Shown here one piece after another: positions 1-12,336 of a stretch of 64,000 bases of DNA. Each line of letters starts with the position of its first letter. Position 1 is the stretch's first letter. The stretch is from Amphibalanus amphitrite (Eukaryota; Arthropoda; Thecostraca; Balanomorpha; Balanidae): contig NW_024881569.1 in NCBI RefSeq assembly GCF_019059575.1, forward strand, positions 372,001 to 436,000. Direction: 5' to 3'. The position numbers were made by a program, and so were the translations under genes. The notes beneath the pieces are model-generated. The model made no database searches, was not told where the DNA came from, and saw nothing but the letters and a program-made list of their open reading frames with translations.

Positions 1-2045
1 CCCATCAGAGGTAATTGCGAGCCCACGCTGAACAATGATGGCCCTTCAACGGCCCCTAATGGATCTACATTGACCCATGGGCCATGATGTGTCATGTATG
101 CCCCTATGACAGGCCTACTCAGACCCCTGATGGACATTCCCGGCCTCTGATGACCCTATACTGAATGCTAAAGGGGCTCTAAGTTTCTCCAATAACCCTT
201 CGTCAACCCATTATTACCATACGCTGGCACTAGGGGCCCCACATCAGCCGCAGGGCAGTCCGTGCCATGACAGCATGTCTTTTCGGCCGATATTACATCG
301 GTAATATTTATTAAAATCATGATTTTATGGTGTCATTATATAGCTAACAGTCATAAGAAATATATTTCAACTCGAAAACAGCTCCAAACAGCATATAATT
401 TTAAAGGGACCATCCCACCTTAACATTAGTTTTGAGTTGAGATAGCCAAGTTTGCGGCCAGGCTCAGAAACCACCATTTATCCTGGTCGCAACTCCCGCA
501 GCTTTATGGTGTTCAAGAAATTTCTTCCCTTTACTTGCAGGGTGGGACCAGCTTAGTCCCTATCTCTTAACCATTAGCGGTTTTTTGATGACGTCAGCAG
601 TCATTTCAACGCCCGCCATTCCTTGAACCCGAGTTTTGCTGACCTTGAGCTCCCTTTTTTATCAACGTGAAATCCGTCGTCGGCGCTGAGAAAGCCTATT
701 GCTTTTCATTTTAATTTGAATATTAGAAGATACCCACCACTGGAACTTGGACTGATATTATACCAAGGCCGAAGATGATCAAGCTGCCTGCTATATCTGG
801 AGCTTGGTGTTCAACTTCAACATGGAATAAAAAACAAAATATCAAAGCAAACTGGATATGGTACTGCAAGTTAAAGTCCAAAGAAATTTGAAGAGCTGAC
901 AATTGACATTAATTCTTTTCCTGCAAGGTTTCCATATGGAGATCACAGTCACACCATGAAGAAATATTTTTGATGTTAACAGTTGAAAGGGGATTTATCT
1001 TCCAGTTTTGACGAAAGACGCTGCTGACTGTCTTTGGAAAAGGATGTCGGCATGAGGTGCAATTGTGCTTGTGAAGTGGTTATAACTGGTCTTTTCACAG
1101 TATTAAATTAAATGTGCCATTGCAGCCAAGTGTGTTATCATGTAAGGTAAAATCAAAACTACAATGTTGGTTTTACGAGCATTGAGAAGGCTGGTAGGTA
1201 ACACCTGCCTGTGCTCGTAAATCATGCTGCCAGAGTATTCTAAATTAATTTTATCATACACTTTTGTTGTCCAGAATGGTTGCACTATTGTTTGGTATCA
1301 TATTATTCCATGTAAATATGGTAGTGTAAAGTCCGACCAACATGTTACCAGATTTGAAGCTGTTACGTTACCTAAGTACCTGTTTTTTACTGGCGTGGTG
1401 AATGTCACCTGGATTTTGTTTTGAGGTGCAGACCTAGTAACTCTCCTCTGACTGCATGGGTTTGAAGCTATTATCTATTCTGTTTTTACTGGCCTGGTGA
1501 ATGGCGACTGATGTTGTCCGTGGATGGCACTGAAACAAATTTTGAGTGTTTTGTACAGTGTTTTAATACAATGCTGAGGGCTGAAAGTTGTCTTGTTTAG
1601 AGTGGTGAAAGTTCAGGATATGCCAGCCACCATGGTGGTCAGTTAAATGTGTTGCAGTCAGTTCGGCTTCGGCAAGCACACGGATGGGCATACGCATCAA
1701 GACCTGCTCTGCCATACTTTCAGCCAATTTTACCTAGGTAAGTCTTTTCTTTTTTTCCGCCAAAAGCTATGACATTGTGAATTTCAGCACTGTGGCCTGT
1801 GTGTAGCTTTCAGGAAAGCAATTCTAAATAAAGCTCTGATAAAGTGCAAAATCAGCAATGCAGCCCTCTATTACATTTTCTACAACATCTTACTTGTTCC
1901 TTGCATGGAGAGAAAAATGCAATGTTATGAATTCGTTTATTCACATAATTTGACAAGCATGCAGTTACCTGCTACTATCACTGCACAAAACAGAGCAGAA
2001 AACATCAGTTGATCAAACACAAGACATAACAGAAGTTTACAACAT
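1..2045. other. Left flank, no gene recognised
   Basis: I see no convincing coding region here. The open frames are short, lack family resemblance and are not flanked by consistent splice sites. A truncated copy of the TTAA-flanked MITE described below lies at about 405-620; the rest is AT-rich non-repetitive sequence. Confidence 0.5.
405..620 (+). mobile_element. Truncated copy of TTAA-flanked MITE
   Basis: After TTAA at 401-404 the sequence starts AGGGACCATCCCACCTTAAC and runs closely parallel to the left half of the full copy at 2369-2835, including the internal GGTGGGACCAGCTT stretch. Similarity fades near 600-620 and no right terminus is present, so this is a 5' half only. Confidence 0.75.
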
Positions 2046-4035
2046 CAGTAGGCGGAACTATGGTCATGAGTACCCAAATATAGGAACGTCCCCATTTTTG
2101 GGAACGGAGTTCCCAAATATGGGAACGGGCGTTCCCATTTATGAGAACGGAAGGCAATTTTTCGGCCGTTCTCCCACTAAAACTCAAAAGTGCATCACGT
2201 CTCAAAAAAGTGCACGCTGATTTAAGTATCTACTAAATCTCCATAAAGTTATCTTTAATCTGACCGTGGAAGGAGGAAATTGACCGTGGAATGATATTTT
2301 TAATGATTTTTTGAAAATGACAGAATGGTGGAAATATGGGTTATACGACATTTAACATGCAATTTTAAAGGGACCCTCCCACCTTAACATTAGTTTTGAG
2401 TTGAGATAGCCAAGTTTGCGGCCAGGCTCAGAAACCACCATTTATCCTGGTCGCAACCCCCGCAGCTTTATGGTGTTCAAGAAATTTCTTCCCTTTACTT
2501 GCAGGGTGGGACCAGCTTGGTCCCTATCTCTTAACCATTACGGGAATCTGATGACGTCATCAGGCTTTCGAACGTCCGTTAAATGTTTGACTAAAACGTT
2601 TTGTAGCACGCGGTGGTATATGCTGCTTTGCGCGCAACAAATGCCGCACTTTCAAATAAAGTCGCTAGGAATAGCGGAGATCCCAAAAAGTAAACAAAAG
2701 TAAAAGTCTAATATCTTGAAAACCGGTGAATATTTTTCGATGAAATTTGGTAGATATTCGTTTTTGCTCTTTCTGAACCGAGCGACATCACTTTCATGCA
2801 AATTCATTAACTTTTTTGAAGGTGGGAGGGTCCCTTTAAGGAAAATGAAGCATTTTTTAGTTTGAGGTAAAGTATAATAATTTTCGCCTGGTTATGAACT
2901 TTCATACTATCGACACCAGATGCTGACAAGTGCAAGCGAAGACGCGGACGGTCCCGAGGTAATATTGTTGACTTTTGTGTCGGGGCGGACGACCGCGTGG
3001 AACGTGAGTGAATTTACCGAGCTACTGTTGTAAACTCAGTTTAAGCGGTTGAAAATTATCCAGCTGTATTTTATCATCCCGGAAAGACATATTTTATTTG
3101 GATGCTAGCTGTTTAGAGTTGTTTTATAAGGAGCGTCATGAGCGTGGTTTTTGTCTTCCGTGTTTCTAAGCGTGATCGTTTTGGGGGAATTTCTCTTATA
3201 TAGCTCGCTCTGTGTGGCTTATTTATAATTTTTATGCTGATTTCGATAATTCCTCGTGCCCATCCTACCAGGCCTTTTGCCACTTACAATCATCAAGAAA
3301 GGAAAAAACTAGATTTTCATTGGGACTAGGTGTTTTGAGGGTGTAACATATTCAGCGTTCCCATTTTTGGATACTTCCTTGTACTCGTCAACTATCGGTG
3401 ATAAACAGACAGGTGCTTGACATGTCTCCACCCTCAGCGCGGACGGTGGATATAGGTATGGAAGACCTTGTTGAACATCGCTGAGCGTTGTGAATTACGT
3501 AATCCTGCAGAGGGGGGCGTGCCCGCTGCGAGATCGACGGGAATAAAAGCGCAGAAGACCGGGCGAAACATGCGACGGTCTTGCCGGAAAGGTCTTCTGA
3601 TGATTGTTGCGTTAACAATAATTTGCGGCGTTGGACGTGATGCTTGTTAATGAAAAGAGCCCCTGAAAGGCGTCGGTGAAATCGTTCCCAATTTTGGGTA
3701 CGCCGTTCCCATAATAAGGAACGCTTGCAGCGCCAGTGTACGAGAGCGTTCCCAAATTTGGGCTCGCGGCCCGGACGATGGACTGCTTTAGAAATAGGGG
3801 AACGATTTGAAACTACGATGGGCCTTACAATATCAAACTCTTTCCCAACAATATTGAGACAAATATCAGGCGGTTCACCATCGTTTCATATTTTTTGGAC
3901 GTCATTTAACGGTTCTTTTTCTTGTTTTAAATAATGCCTACATGGCGTTCCCATATTTGGGTTTATCGTTCCCAAACATGGGAACGAAAATGCGTTCCCG
4001 AAAATGGGTACGCTTGACCATAGTTCCGCCTACTG
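2046..4035. mobile_element. 2-kb TIR DNA element with GGGAACG palindromes
   Basis: The 21-bp sequence at 2046-2066 (CAGTAGGCGGAACTATGGTC plus A) is repeated inverted and perfect at 4015-4035. ACAT directly outside both ends (2042-2045 and 4036-4039) may be a 4-bp target duplication. Just inside each end are clustered imperfect palindromes built on GTTCCCAnnnnTGGGAAC. No transposase frame is visible, so it is non-autonomous or a relic. A complete 467-bp MITE is nested inside it. I cannot assign the superfamily. Confidence 0.8.
2369..2835 (+). mobile_element. TTAA-flanked MITE, full copy nested in the 2-kb element
   Basis: The 467-bp element starts AGGGACCCTCCCACCTTAAC and ends with the inverse AAGGTGGGAGGGTCCCT. 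TTAA lies on both sides (2365-2368 and 2836-2839), as expected for insertion at TTAA (piggyBac-like integration is one known cause). It has no credible coding capacity. It sits inside the 2046-4035 element and is therefore younger than it. Confidence 0.85.
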
Positions 4036-4638
4036 ACATAGGGCTGCCGAACCTGCTTCCTCCCACCACAGTTGATGCCATTTCCTAGCCTGGCTTGATG
4101 TGAGCACTGAATAGCTGCTCTGTCTAATTACAGCTCACTACCATTCAACTTAAACTACTCTCTTTAAAGTAAGAGTGAGAGCGTTCAGTGTTCATAGCAG
4201 CTCGACAGACGACAGACAACAAACATCTTGACAAACCAACCAGTATTTGATTTGGCTAATGATTTATGTGCTTGTTGTATCATGGCCAAACTACTTTAAC
4301 AGCAATAATCCCTGTTTCATCTTGATCTTGCTTTTATTTCCATTTGAACTCAGATCTTGAAACAATCATCTGAAGTGATATCAGATACTGACTTCTGTTT
4401 CTCTTGAAAGCAAGTTAAAACAACAATGATAAACTAAGGCAGGAGATGTGAGTTGTGGCAGTAGATTTTTGATTCAACATATGTCAACCTTATATTGCTT
4501 GAGACCTCTGTGACAGACAAACAAATATTTATAGTTTTTTGATAGTTTGGATTCTTGGCTTGATTTAGCAGATCAGCTGTGAACCTTGACTTTGAAATCA
4601 CATAAATGTCATGGTACCCGAACGAATCCTCGCATGAC

Positions 4639-4862
4639 ATTTCTTCGTAGCACAATTTTTCGTCCGCATTTCTTCGTCTACAAATCTTCGTCGGTGCATT
4701 TATTTGTCCCTCAATGCTTACTCTTGCATATATTTGCGTTGAAGAAGAAATGCGAGCCGATTTTCATATACCCTGGTGCGAGACAAAGTAATGCGATAGG
4801 TACGAATAAATGCCCTGACGAAGATTTGCAGACGAAGAATTGCGATACGAAGAAATGCCATA
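4639..4862. repeat. Foldback inverted repeat rich in TTCGTC/GACGAA
   Basis: The left arm (about 4639-4721) carries CATTTCTTCGTA, TTTTTCGTC, GCATTTCTTCGTCTAC and AAATCTTCGTC. The right arm (about 4805-4862) carries their inverse in the opposite order: GACGAAGATTTGC, GACGAAGAATTGC, GAAGAAATGC. The transcript could fold into a long imperfect hairpin. An open frame crosses it but has no family resemblance. Confidence 0.65.
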
Positions 4863-4989
4863 AGAATTGTCCTGGAACCTTTATTGGCCATCATATATTG
4901 ACCTTGATAAGATAAACGCATCATTCGCGCAATATTTGTCGCACTTTGATACCAAACTATTGCTTCCAAATGCCGACGTAAAGAAAACC

Positions 4990-5173
4990 TTTATGTGACG
5001 TCATAGAAACAGCGGATTTCCCAAAAAGTAAACAAAAATAAAAGTCTTATATCTCGAAAACGGGTGAATATTTTCCGGTAAAATTTGGTAGATGTTCATT
5101 TTCGCTCTTTGTGATTCACGCTACATCACTTTTATGCCAATTCATCAACTTTTTTGAAGGTGGGAGGGTCCCT
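4990..5173 (+). mobile_element. 3' half of TTAA-flanked MITE
   Basis: This matches the right half of the copies at 2369-2835 and 5812-6288, through the shared AAGTAAACAAAA region and GAAGGTGGGAGGGTCCCT end, followed by TTAA at 5174-5177. The left terminus is missing. It lies just upstream of the YLPM1 promoter region. Confidence 0.75.
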
Positions 5174-5220
5174 TTAAAGAAACTCCTCCGAAATCCAAAA
5201 GCCTATTCGGGTCCATAGAG

Positions 5221-5546
5221 AATAACTGCGGTCCCCCGCAATTTCGTCACGAGCGTCGGACCAATCAGCGTCGAGTACTGCCGAGCGCTGATTGGTGAAT
5301 TTTCCGCTAGCGTGTAAGTACTGCTCGCGGAACAAGAGTTCGTCGACAATCCTCCACAAACGTCTGTCACCATTTTTCGTAATGCTAAACAGCCGGAGCG
5401 TACCCCCCTGGACCTGGCAACACTGGTCGCAATTTTGGATATGGCGGCGTGGTGATGTGAGGGAGGATGACAGCTACTCTGTGTTATTTTAATTATTTTC
5501 CAGTCATTGAATGGTAGCTGTGTCTCCAAAGTAGTTCAAGATCAAA
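5221..5546 (+). promoter_or_regulatory. YLPM1: Putative YLPM1 promoter and 5' leader
   Basis: The stretch before the YLPM1 start codon is richer in CpG than its surroundings and has CCAAT at 5261-5265 and inverted CCAAT (ATTGG) at 5291-5295, about 30 bp apart, the usual look of paired NF-Y sites in housekeeping promoters. No TATA box is obvious. A very short upstream ORF (ATG GCG GCG TGG TGA) begins at about 5442. The transcription start cannot be placed from sequence alone. Confidence 0.45.
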
Positions 5547-5693
5547 ATGAGCGGCTGGGCTTGGGCGAATGCCGCTCAGGCGCTGGCAAATCAAGGGATC
5601 GGTGCAGATCCACCCGTACCGCAGCCCGCGTCGATGATGGACGCATGGCCGAACGCCGGAACTGGAGCCGGCTATGCAGGCTACCCTTTAATG
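5547..5693 (+). CDS. YLPM1: YLPM1 exon 1 (start codon)
   Basis: ATG at 5547 in a fair context (AAAATGA) begins 49 codons opening MSGWAWANAAQALANQG, then a Pro/Gly/Ala-rich stretch. The donor ATG|GTAAGTG is strong; the exon ends in phase 0. Tryptophan- and glycine-rich starts are usual for YLPM1 proteins. Confidence 0.85.
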
Positions 5694-8600
5694 GTAAGTG
5701 CTTTTATTTTAATATTTTGTTATGGGCGATTTCAGTCAACTATGCATGCCATTTGTTACCCCAACTAAAGGCTTCAAAAAAATTGTGTGGTCTTTCCGTA
5801 CTGATACTTAAAGGGACCCTCCCACCTTAACATTAGTTTTGAGTTGAGATAGCCAAATTGGTGGCCATGGCCTGCAAATACCGGTTTGGGCACTCACAAC
5901 ATCGAAAAATGCTTTAATTCGGAGATATGGAATTTCAAACTTGCAGTTTTCGGATTCTAAGGGGCTAATGCATTGAGATGCCCCCTTAGAATTTGTGACG
6001 TCAGCGGTAATCTAACGATTTTAAAACCTTATACTAACATCTTTGTAAAGCAGTGGTGGTATATGCTATTTGCGCGCAACATCTGCCGCGAACGCCGCAC
6101 TTCTAAAATGAAGTCGCTAGGAACAGCGGAGATCCCAAAAAAGTAAACAAAAGTAAAAGTCTAATATCTTGAAAACGGGTGAATATTTTTCGGTGAAATT
6201 TGGTAGATATTCGTTTTTGCTCTTTCTGAATCGAGCGACATCACTTTCATGCCAATTCATTAACTTTTTTGAAGGTGGGAGGGTCCCTTTAAATAGGTAC
6301 CTACAATATTTACTGACTACTGTTGCCAGTGACAGTTGCCACTGTCCTTCTCCACTGACTGCGCATTCCACCTGCCATGCACTGCATTGAATGGAAAAGC
6401 TCCAAGGCTGAGTGAATACATATTACAATGCTATTCAACCGTGAGGAAAGTGATGTCAAATTGCTTTTTGCGAAGCAGCGCAGTGCCAAAGGCAATGCCA
6501 TAGTAAGAAGGTTCAAGTTAGAAGGTGCCTACTGCAGGCTATTGCAGTTTTTCTCCTGGCTGGAGTGGCAGTGGCTTCTTGTGATTTAGGGAAATTCAAG
6601 AGTGAGAGGTGAGAGCTGGTGTATCTTGTCAACTCTGCTTCCATAACTCACAGGTGCCTGTTCAAGTTTCTCTGGTCGCCACAGCTCCCACTGTAAAAAA
6701 GGCATAAAGGCAGGGATTAGCTAGCGGCCAGTCAGAGCCCTTATCAGCAGCCCTAGCTAGCGCGCTAGCCCGTTCATGTTGCCTTGGCAACAGGCTATTG
6801 ACCAATGAGATGCGAGGGAAGTGTTACATCACTGATTTTTCCATACCAGTGCTCCCACATACCAGTGCCATACCAGTGTTACCTAAGCTGGAATTAAGCA
6901 ACAGATCATTTAAAACACCAACTTCACATATTTTCAATTGGAATACTCATAGTCTTCTAAAAGCTGGTATATGTGAAGATAAAGTCTGAGAGTGAGTGGT
7001 ATGTAGGTTGGTAGATAGGTTGTTGGTTGGAAGGTTATAGGTGAGGTAGGTAGGTGGTAGGCTGTAGGTATGTAGGTTGTAGGTTGGTAGGTTGCAGATT
7101 AGTAGGTTTGTAGGTAAGGATAGGTCAGGCTAGATTTTTTTTGTGGATGCCATTTAAATGCATTCTTGAAAAGCTGTTTCTGGCACTCAATAGCTGTTTC
7201 AGCCTAAAAATGGTTGGCAGCACCTTTGGTGATAAATAGCACCTAAGGTGAAAAATGACCAAATTTACCTGTTTTTGGCACTAGTTCTTCAGTGTGGTCT
7301 ACTCTAAATCTGGGGACTGGCACCTAAATTCTGAGAGTAGTACCTACCTATCTTAACCCTCGCCGGCACAGGGGGGATGCAACCCCCCCTAAGGTTTTTC
7401 GCGAATAACTCGCGTAAAAAGCGGCCGATCGCAACGAAACTTTCAGTACCCTCGCATTGATCAATTTTACACCTACCCTGAAAATTTCATGACCCTGAAC
7501 CAAATGACCTTTGACCTGTGACCTCTTTTCCGAGACCATGTTTGGCCGGAATCGCGATTCGGCGTATGTCGGCTCGCATTAGCCGCGCGTTTGCAAGCTT
7601 TTCGTGGTTTCAAACGTTCAAACATGTGATTTGACGTTGCTCCCATACATTAGAGTGGGTATCAAGGTCACCTGAAGGTCAGGTCAGGTCATTGACCTTT
7701 GGTGACCTCGGGTGACCTCGGTTCACTTTTTCGAGTTTTACATGTTTCTAGGCTAGTTTTTGGAGCTGAATTCGAATTTAGCAACCATTTGAACATTTAC
7801 GAAGTAGTTTTGGTGCCTTCGTAACATGTTACGAAGCTGTCAGAGGCGGTTGACACGTATTACGAATACCCGTCACAGCCCCTACAGGTTGACCTGACCT
7901 GACCTGACCCAACCTGGTCTAAATGCTTAAAGACATCATCTCTGATCAAAACTAACACGATATTCGTGATCAGCACCCCGGAAAACCACATAGCAGCCAC
8001 ATTTTACGACTTTCTAACAGGTCCCGATTTTCCCGGTTTTCGGGTCATTGACCTGACCTGGAAGGTCACCCGATGACCTAGGACCTTAAAATCGGGTATC
8101 ATCGGCTTCCTCTCGTGACGGGCAACACGCTCGTTTTTTCCGCGAAGCTCTAGCTCGATCAGGGGCTAAACGCGAGGGGGGGGGGGTCGTACCCCCCCCC
8201 CCCTTGTGCCGTCGAAGGACGCAAAATGGCCTGTGCCGGCGAGGGTTAATACGTAGTACAGTATATTTACAGGCCATTCCACATGGTGGGTTAATGTCAT
8301 ACCTGAGTCAAAATGCATAATTGAGACATGGACTAAAAAAGAAAAAGGTGAAGAAACACGATGCATTGCACACCGATGAGTTAAAATACACACATAAAAC
8401 ACATGAAAATAAAAAAGCACGTATCCAGTAAACGTAAAAACTCTGCTCGCGTTTCGGAGCTGGTGACGGCCGACGGCAGGCGGTTCCAGGACGAGGGCGC
8501 CCGACAAGAAAAGGCGCGACACGACATGGCCAGCCGAAATCCCGGAGGCTCTAGCATACCAGCCAATGTCGCTCGTGTGGTTCGCTGGGATACATCGGCC

Positions 8601-11600
8601 CGGGGACAAACAAGGACCGGACCGCGGCGGGAGCTCGCTTGTCCTTCAGTGCGCCAAAGACGCGGACGCAGTCGTGGTGAATGGTCATCTCACCTAAACC
8701 ACGCCAGCCCAGCTCTTTCAGAATTGGCGAAATATGGTCACGCGCAGGTGCCCCCAACACGATCCTGGCCCCAAAGTTGATCGCCCTCTGCACTCTCTGA
8801 AGGTGACATGCGGCGGCCCCGCCCCAGGCGGAGAGGCAGTATCGGATATGTGGGAAGGCATGACATTGGATAAGTAGCTGTCGGGCCTCGGGGGTAAGGT
8901 GATGTCGAATTATATAGAGCGAGAAAAGGATGGAATTGCACTTTTTGACAACAGTGGATATGTGCGCTTCCCAGGATAGTGTTTGGTCGACCGTCACGCC
9001 CAACAGCTTAACGGAAGGAGAGTGTGTTAGTGTATGACCAGAGATACTTAAGTGAAAGGACGAGGTTTTCTTAACGTTGCTAGTGGCGCCAGTAAGGAGC
9101 AGGGTTGTTTTGGATGGGTTCATTTTTAAGGAATTGGATGTGAAATAAGACTGAACCGTAAGAAGGGTTTCCTCCTGACGGGCTTTAAGGATGGGTAGAT
9201 GTCCGGGATGGACGGAGTCAAGGAGCTGGGTATCATCTGTGTAAGAAACCAACCGTCCATGTGGGAGATAGGAGGGGAGGTAATTGGTGGAGATGCTGAG
9301 CAGGATCGGGCCGACCAGGGAGCCTTGAGGTACACCATGGGAAGGGGAAGGATTAAGGAGTCGCCTCTCACCGCCTGCCGTCGCCCATCCAGGTAGCTCC
9401 GAAACCATCTCTCGTGGATACCGTACCATTGTAGTTTCGATAGAAGGATGCCGTGGTCGACGCTGTCGAAGGCACGACTCAAGTAGGGAAAGGCACGACT
9501 ATCTAGTAGGGAAGCAGATGACAGCACTGTCGAGTCCATCTGAAGTGCAGTCTGTAGTTGCCAGTGCAGTTGTATTTCAAGGGATGACTCGAACGAGCTG
9601 GCTGGAGGAGACCGGCGGTTGACAGCGCGTGGGAGCGGATAATTCGCTGTCTGGCCGGCCGGCGTCCTGCGTGCGGACTGAGGAAAGGCCGCCCCACACT
9701 GGACCTCGCACATGCGGGTTGCGAGTTTTTGGGTTTTCGTGTTTCTTGAAAATTAAAGAATGCACTCTATGTTGAGTGGCCCACATCACCATGTAACAAG
9801 CGAGTCTGCATGGTTTTAGCATGCGAGCCAAGTTGCATCGCATTCCAAAAGTTGATTTTGAGTCAACTTTTGATTTTCCTCGCTGCGAGGGCTGCGAGTT
9901 TTGGTGTGTTTTGTTGAAGTCGAATTTTGGTTCATTGTGCTGTTATTGCGATAATGTGCAATGTCTGAGGGTGCACCGGCTTCACTGCATTGATGTAGTG
10001 ACCATAAGAGAATGGTTTAATCACTCCATGAATGAGTATTATACTCGAGAATCCAAAACCCGCAGACTCGCAAGTCGCAACCCGCATGCGAGGTCCAGTG
10101 TGGGGCGGCCCGAAGAGTCGAGAGAGGGGCGGTGCGGTTGAATGGAGAGCTGGGTGGAACGTTATCGTGATCGTGTGGATTGTGTGGACTGTGGTGTTGT
10201 GTGACCAGGTCTAGGACAGTGGCTGCTGACACTGGCGGATCCAGAAAGGTGGTATTTGACTCCAAGACCACCTTTCTAGTGTGCTGGAAATTGAAAATTT
10301 GTATTGGAATTTGGAAAGTACGCCTTTTTTTTCTTCATTTCATTTCTTCATTTCTTCAATTTCAAAAACTCACCGGATTTCGACTCTTGCACTGCTGTGC
10401 AGTTTGAAGAAAACTTTTAAAGATTTGTGTAGTTTTGGTTTTATTCTCGAAAAAGTGCGAATTTTCGTTGATATCGGGCGTTGCGGGGAACATTTTTTCC
10501 AAAATGCCCCCCCCCCCTCCACCCCGCGGATCCGACAGTGACTGCGGAGCGTCGCTCACTGAGATGCAAAGTGTAATTTTGATTGGACAGCTGGAAAGCC
10601 CCTTGTGATCATCTGTGATCATGAAATTCGTAACATGAAATTCGTGATCAACACCCCATAACAACCTCACTAATAGTCTCAACCATAACAACCTAACTTT
10701 ACGAAGTTTTGACAAACCCTTATTGTCTCGACGTTAGGGTCATTGACCTGACCTTAAAGGTCAACCAATGACTTAGGGCCTTAAAATTGGGTATCTTTTT
10801 TCCGCGAAGCTCTAGCTCGATCAGGGGCGGCAAGGCAGGAGGGGGTCCAACGCCCCCCCCCCCCCTCCCATACGTTCGCGACTGGCTAAACGGGCGAGGG
10901 TTAAGGTGTTGACCTCGAGACAAGGTCAGGTCAGAGCCCATCAGGTGACGAAGTTGGACGGAGGAGGTCATATCGCATATCATTCGATTCGGCAGGTCTT
11001 CCTGGGTCCATTGGTGGGTTTCCAGACTCGCTAGCTCAGTTGGTCGGTAGCTCACTAGGTCGAGAATTATTGACGAAAAACGGATATGATCTTAGTTTAG
11101 TGACGTAATGACGTCACGCCCGGTCTACAATGCAAAAGCGAAGCATCGGACCCTGCAAGGACTAAGGAGTGCACGGAATCACGATTCCGTGTGCTTGAGA
11201 TAGTTTTAGATTATTCCCGGCGCCAAAATAACAGTTTCCATATTTCCCCATAGCCCAGATGTCACGTGGCCGACCTGACCTCATGTATCTTTAGAAAAAA
11301 TCTGACATGTACAAATTGTGAGGCTTCTCAAGGATGAACTCTGCAAGTTCATCTCCCTGTAAAAGCGCATCTGGCACTGAGGGCTTCGCAAACTTGCGAC
11401 AAACTTATTTTTCTGAAAACTTTCGACCGGCAAAAGATGAATTGCACCGGCAAAGACATTGCAGGACCGTGCGGAGATTTGCTAATGACGTCATAGGTCA
11501 GTGACCTGACCTGACCTGAAAATGCGGTTGGTGTAAAAAGATCCGGCTTGAATCAAAGGTCAGGTATGCCAAGTTTCAGCTCTCTATCGCCAGTGTGTTC

Positions 11601-12304
11601 TAGCTATCGCGAAATAACTCAGGAGGGGGGTGGGGGGGTTGGCGGCCGGCGAGGTTGAAAGCAAGGAAAAATTGCACATTCTATCCATGAAAGATTTGGA
11701 CATTATTGCTAAATGGTTCAGCTAGTGGGTTCATACTTCTTGAAAATAAATGCTGGAAATAGGGTCTCAAAAGAACTTCCTAGCATCTAATATATTTCAA
11801 TGTATTTTATTACAGAGGACTGGTCAGAAGCAAGTGTACATGACTGGGGAGGCTATGACAATGAAAAACAGAAAGAGGAAACTCTGGTTACGCTACTTGC
11901 GTTCACAAGACCCCGTAGACTATGACCGTTTTGTTCGCGTTCGAAACGACCTTCGGCGTCTAACAAGGAACCTCCGTGGCTTACACGAACAACTACTGGA
12001 GGAGGAGGATGACGAGGTAATCACCATTTATTTTGAAGGCTCAATCAGGGCTCAATTACTATCGAGATCCTTGGTGTTTGATTCCTGCGGATGCCGCGGT
12101 CCGTTCAGTGTCGCCTCTGTAGCTCGGCTGCAGCTCACCGGGTTCCCCCTCCCCTCTGTGGCAGCCGGCGGCGGCGGGCGCGCTGCAGGCGGGGGGCCAG
12201 TTCGGCGCGGCGGCCGGCTGGGGCGCCTACCAGCAGCCCGGGATGATGATGGGAGCCGGCGCTGGCCAGGCCTACCTGCCATCCGGCCAGCACCTCTGGA
12301 ACGG

Positions 12305-12336
<32 letters not shown>

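Noticed and set aside
12134..12164. Alternative acceptor 31 bp upstream for YLPM1 exon 2 (CGGCTGCAG)
   Set aside because: It would put the YLP motif frame out of phase with exon 1; the acceptor at 12164 keeps phase 0.
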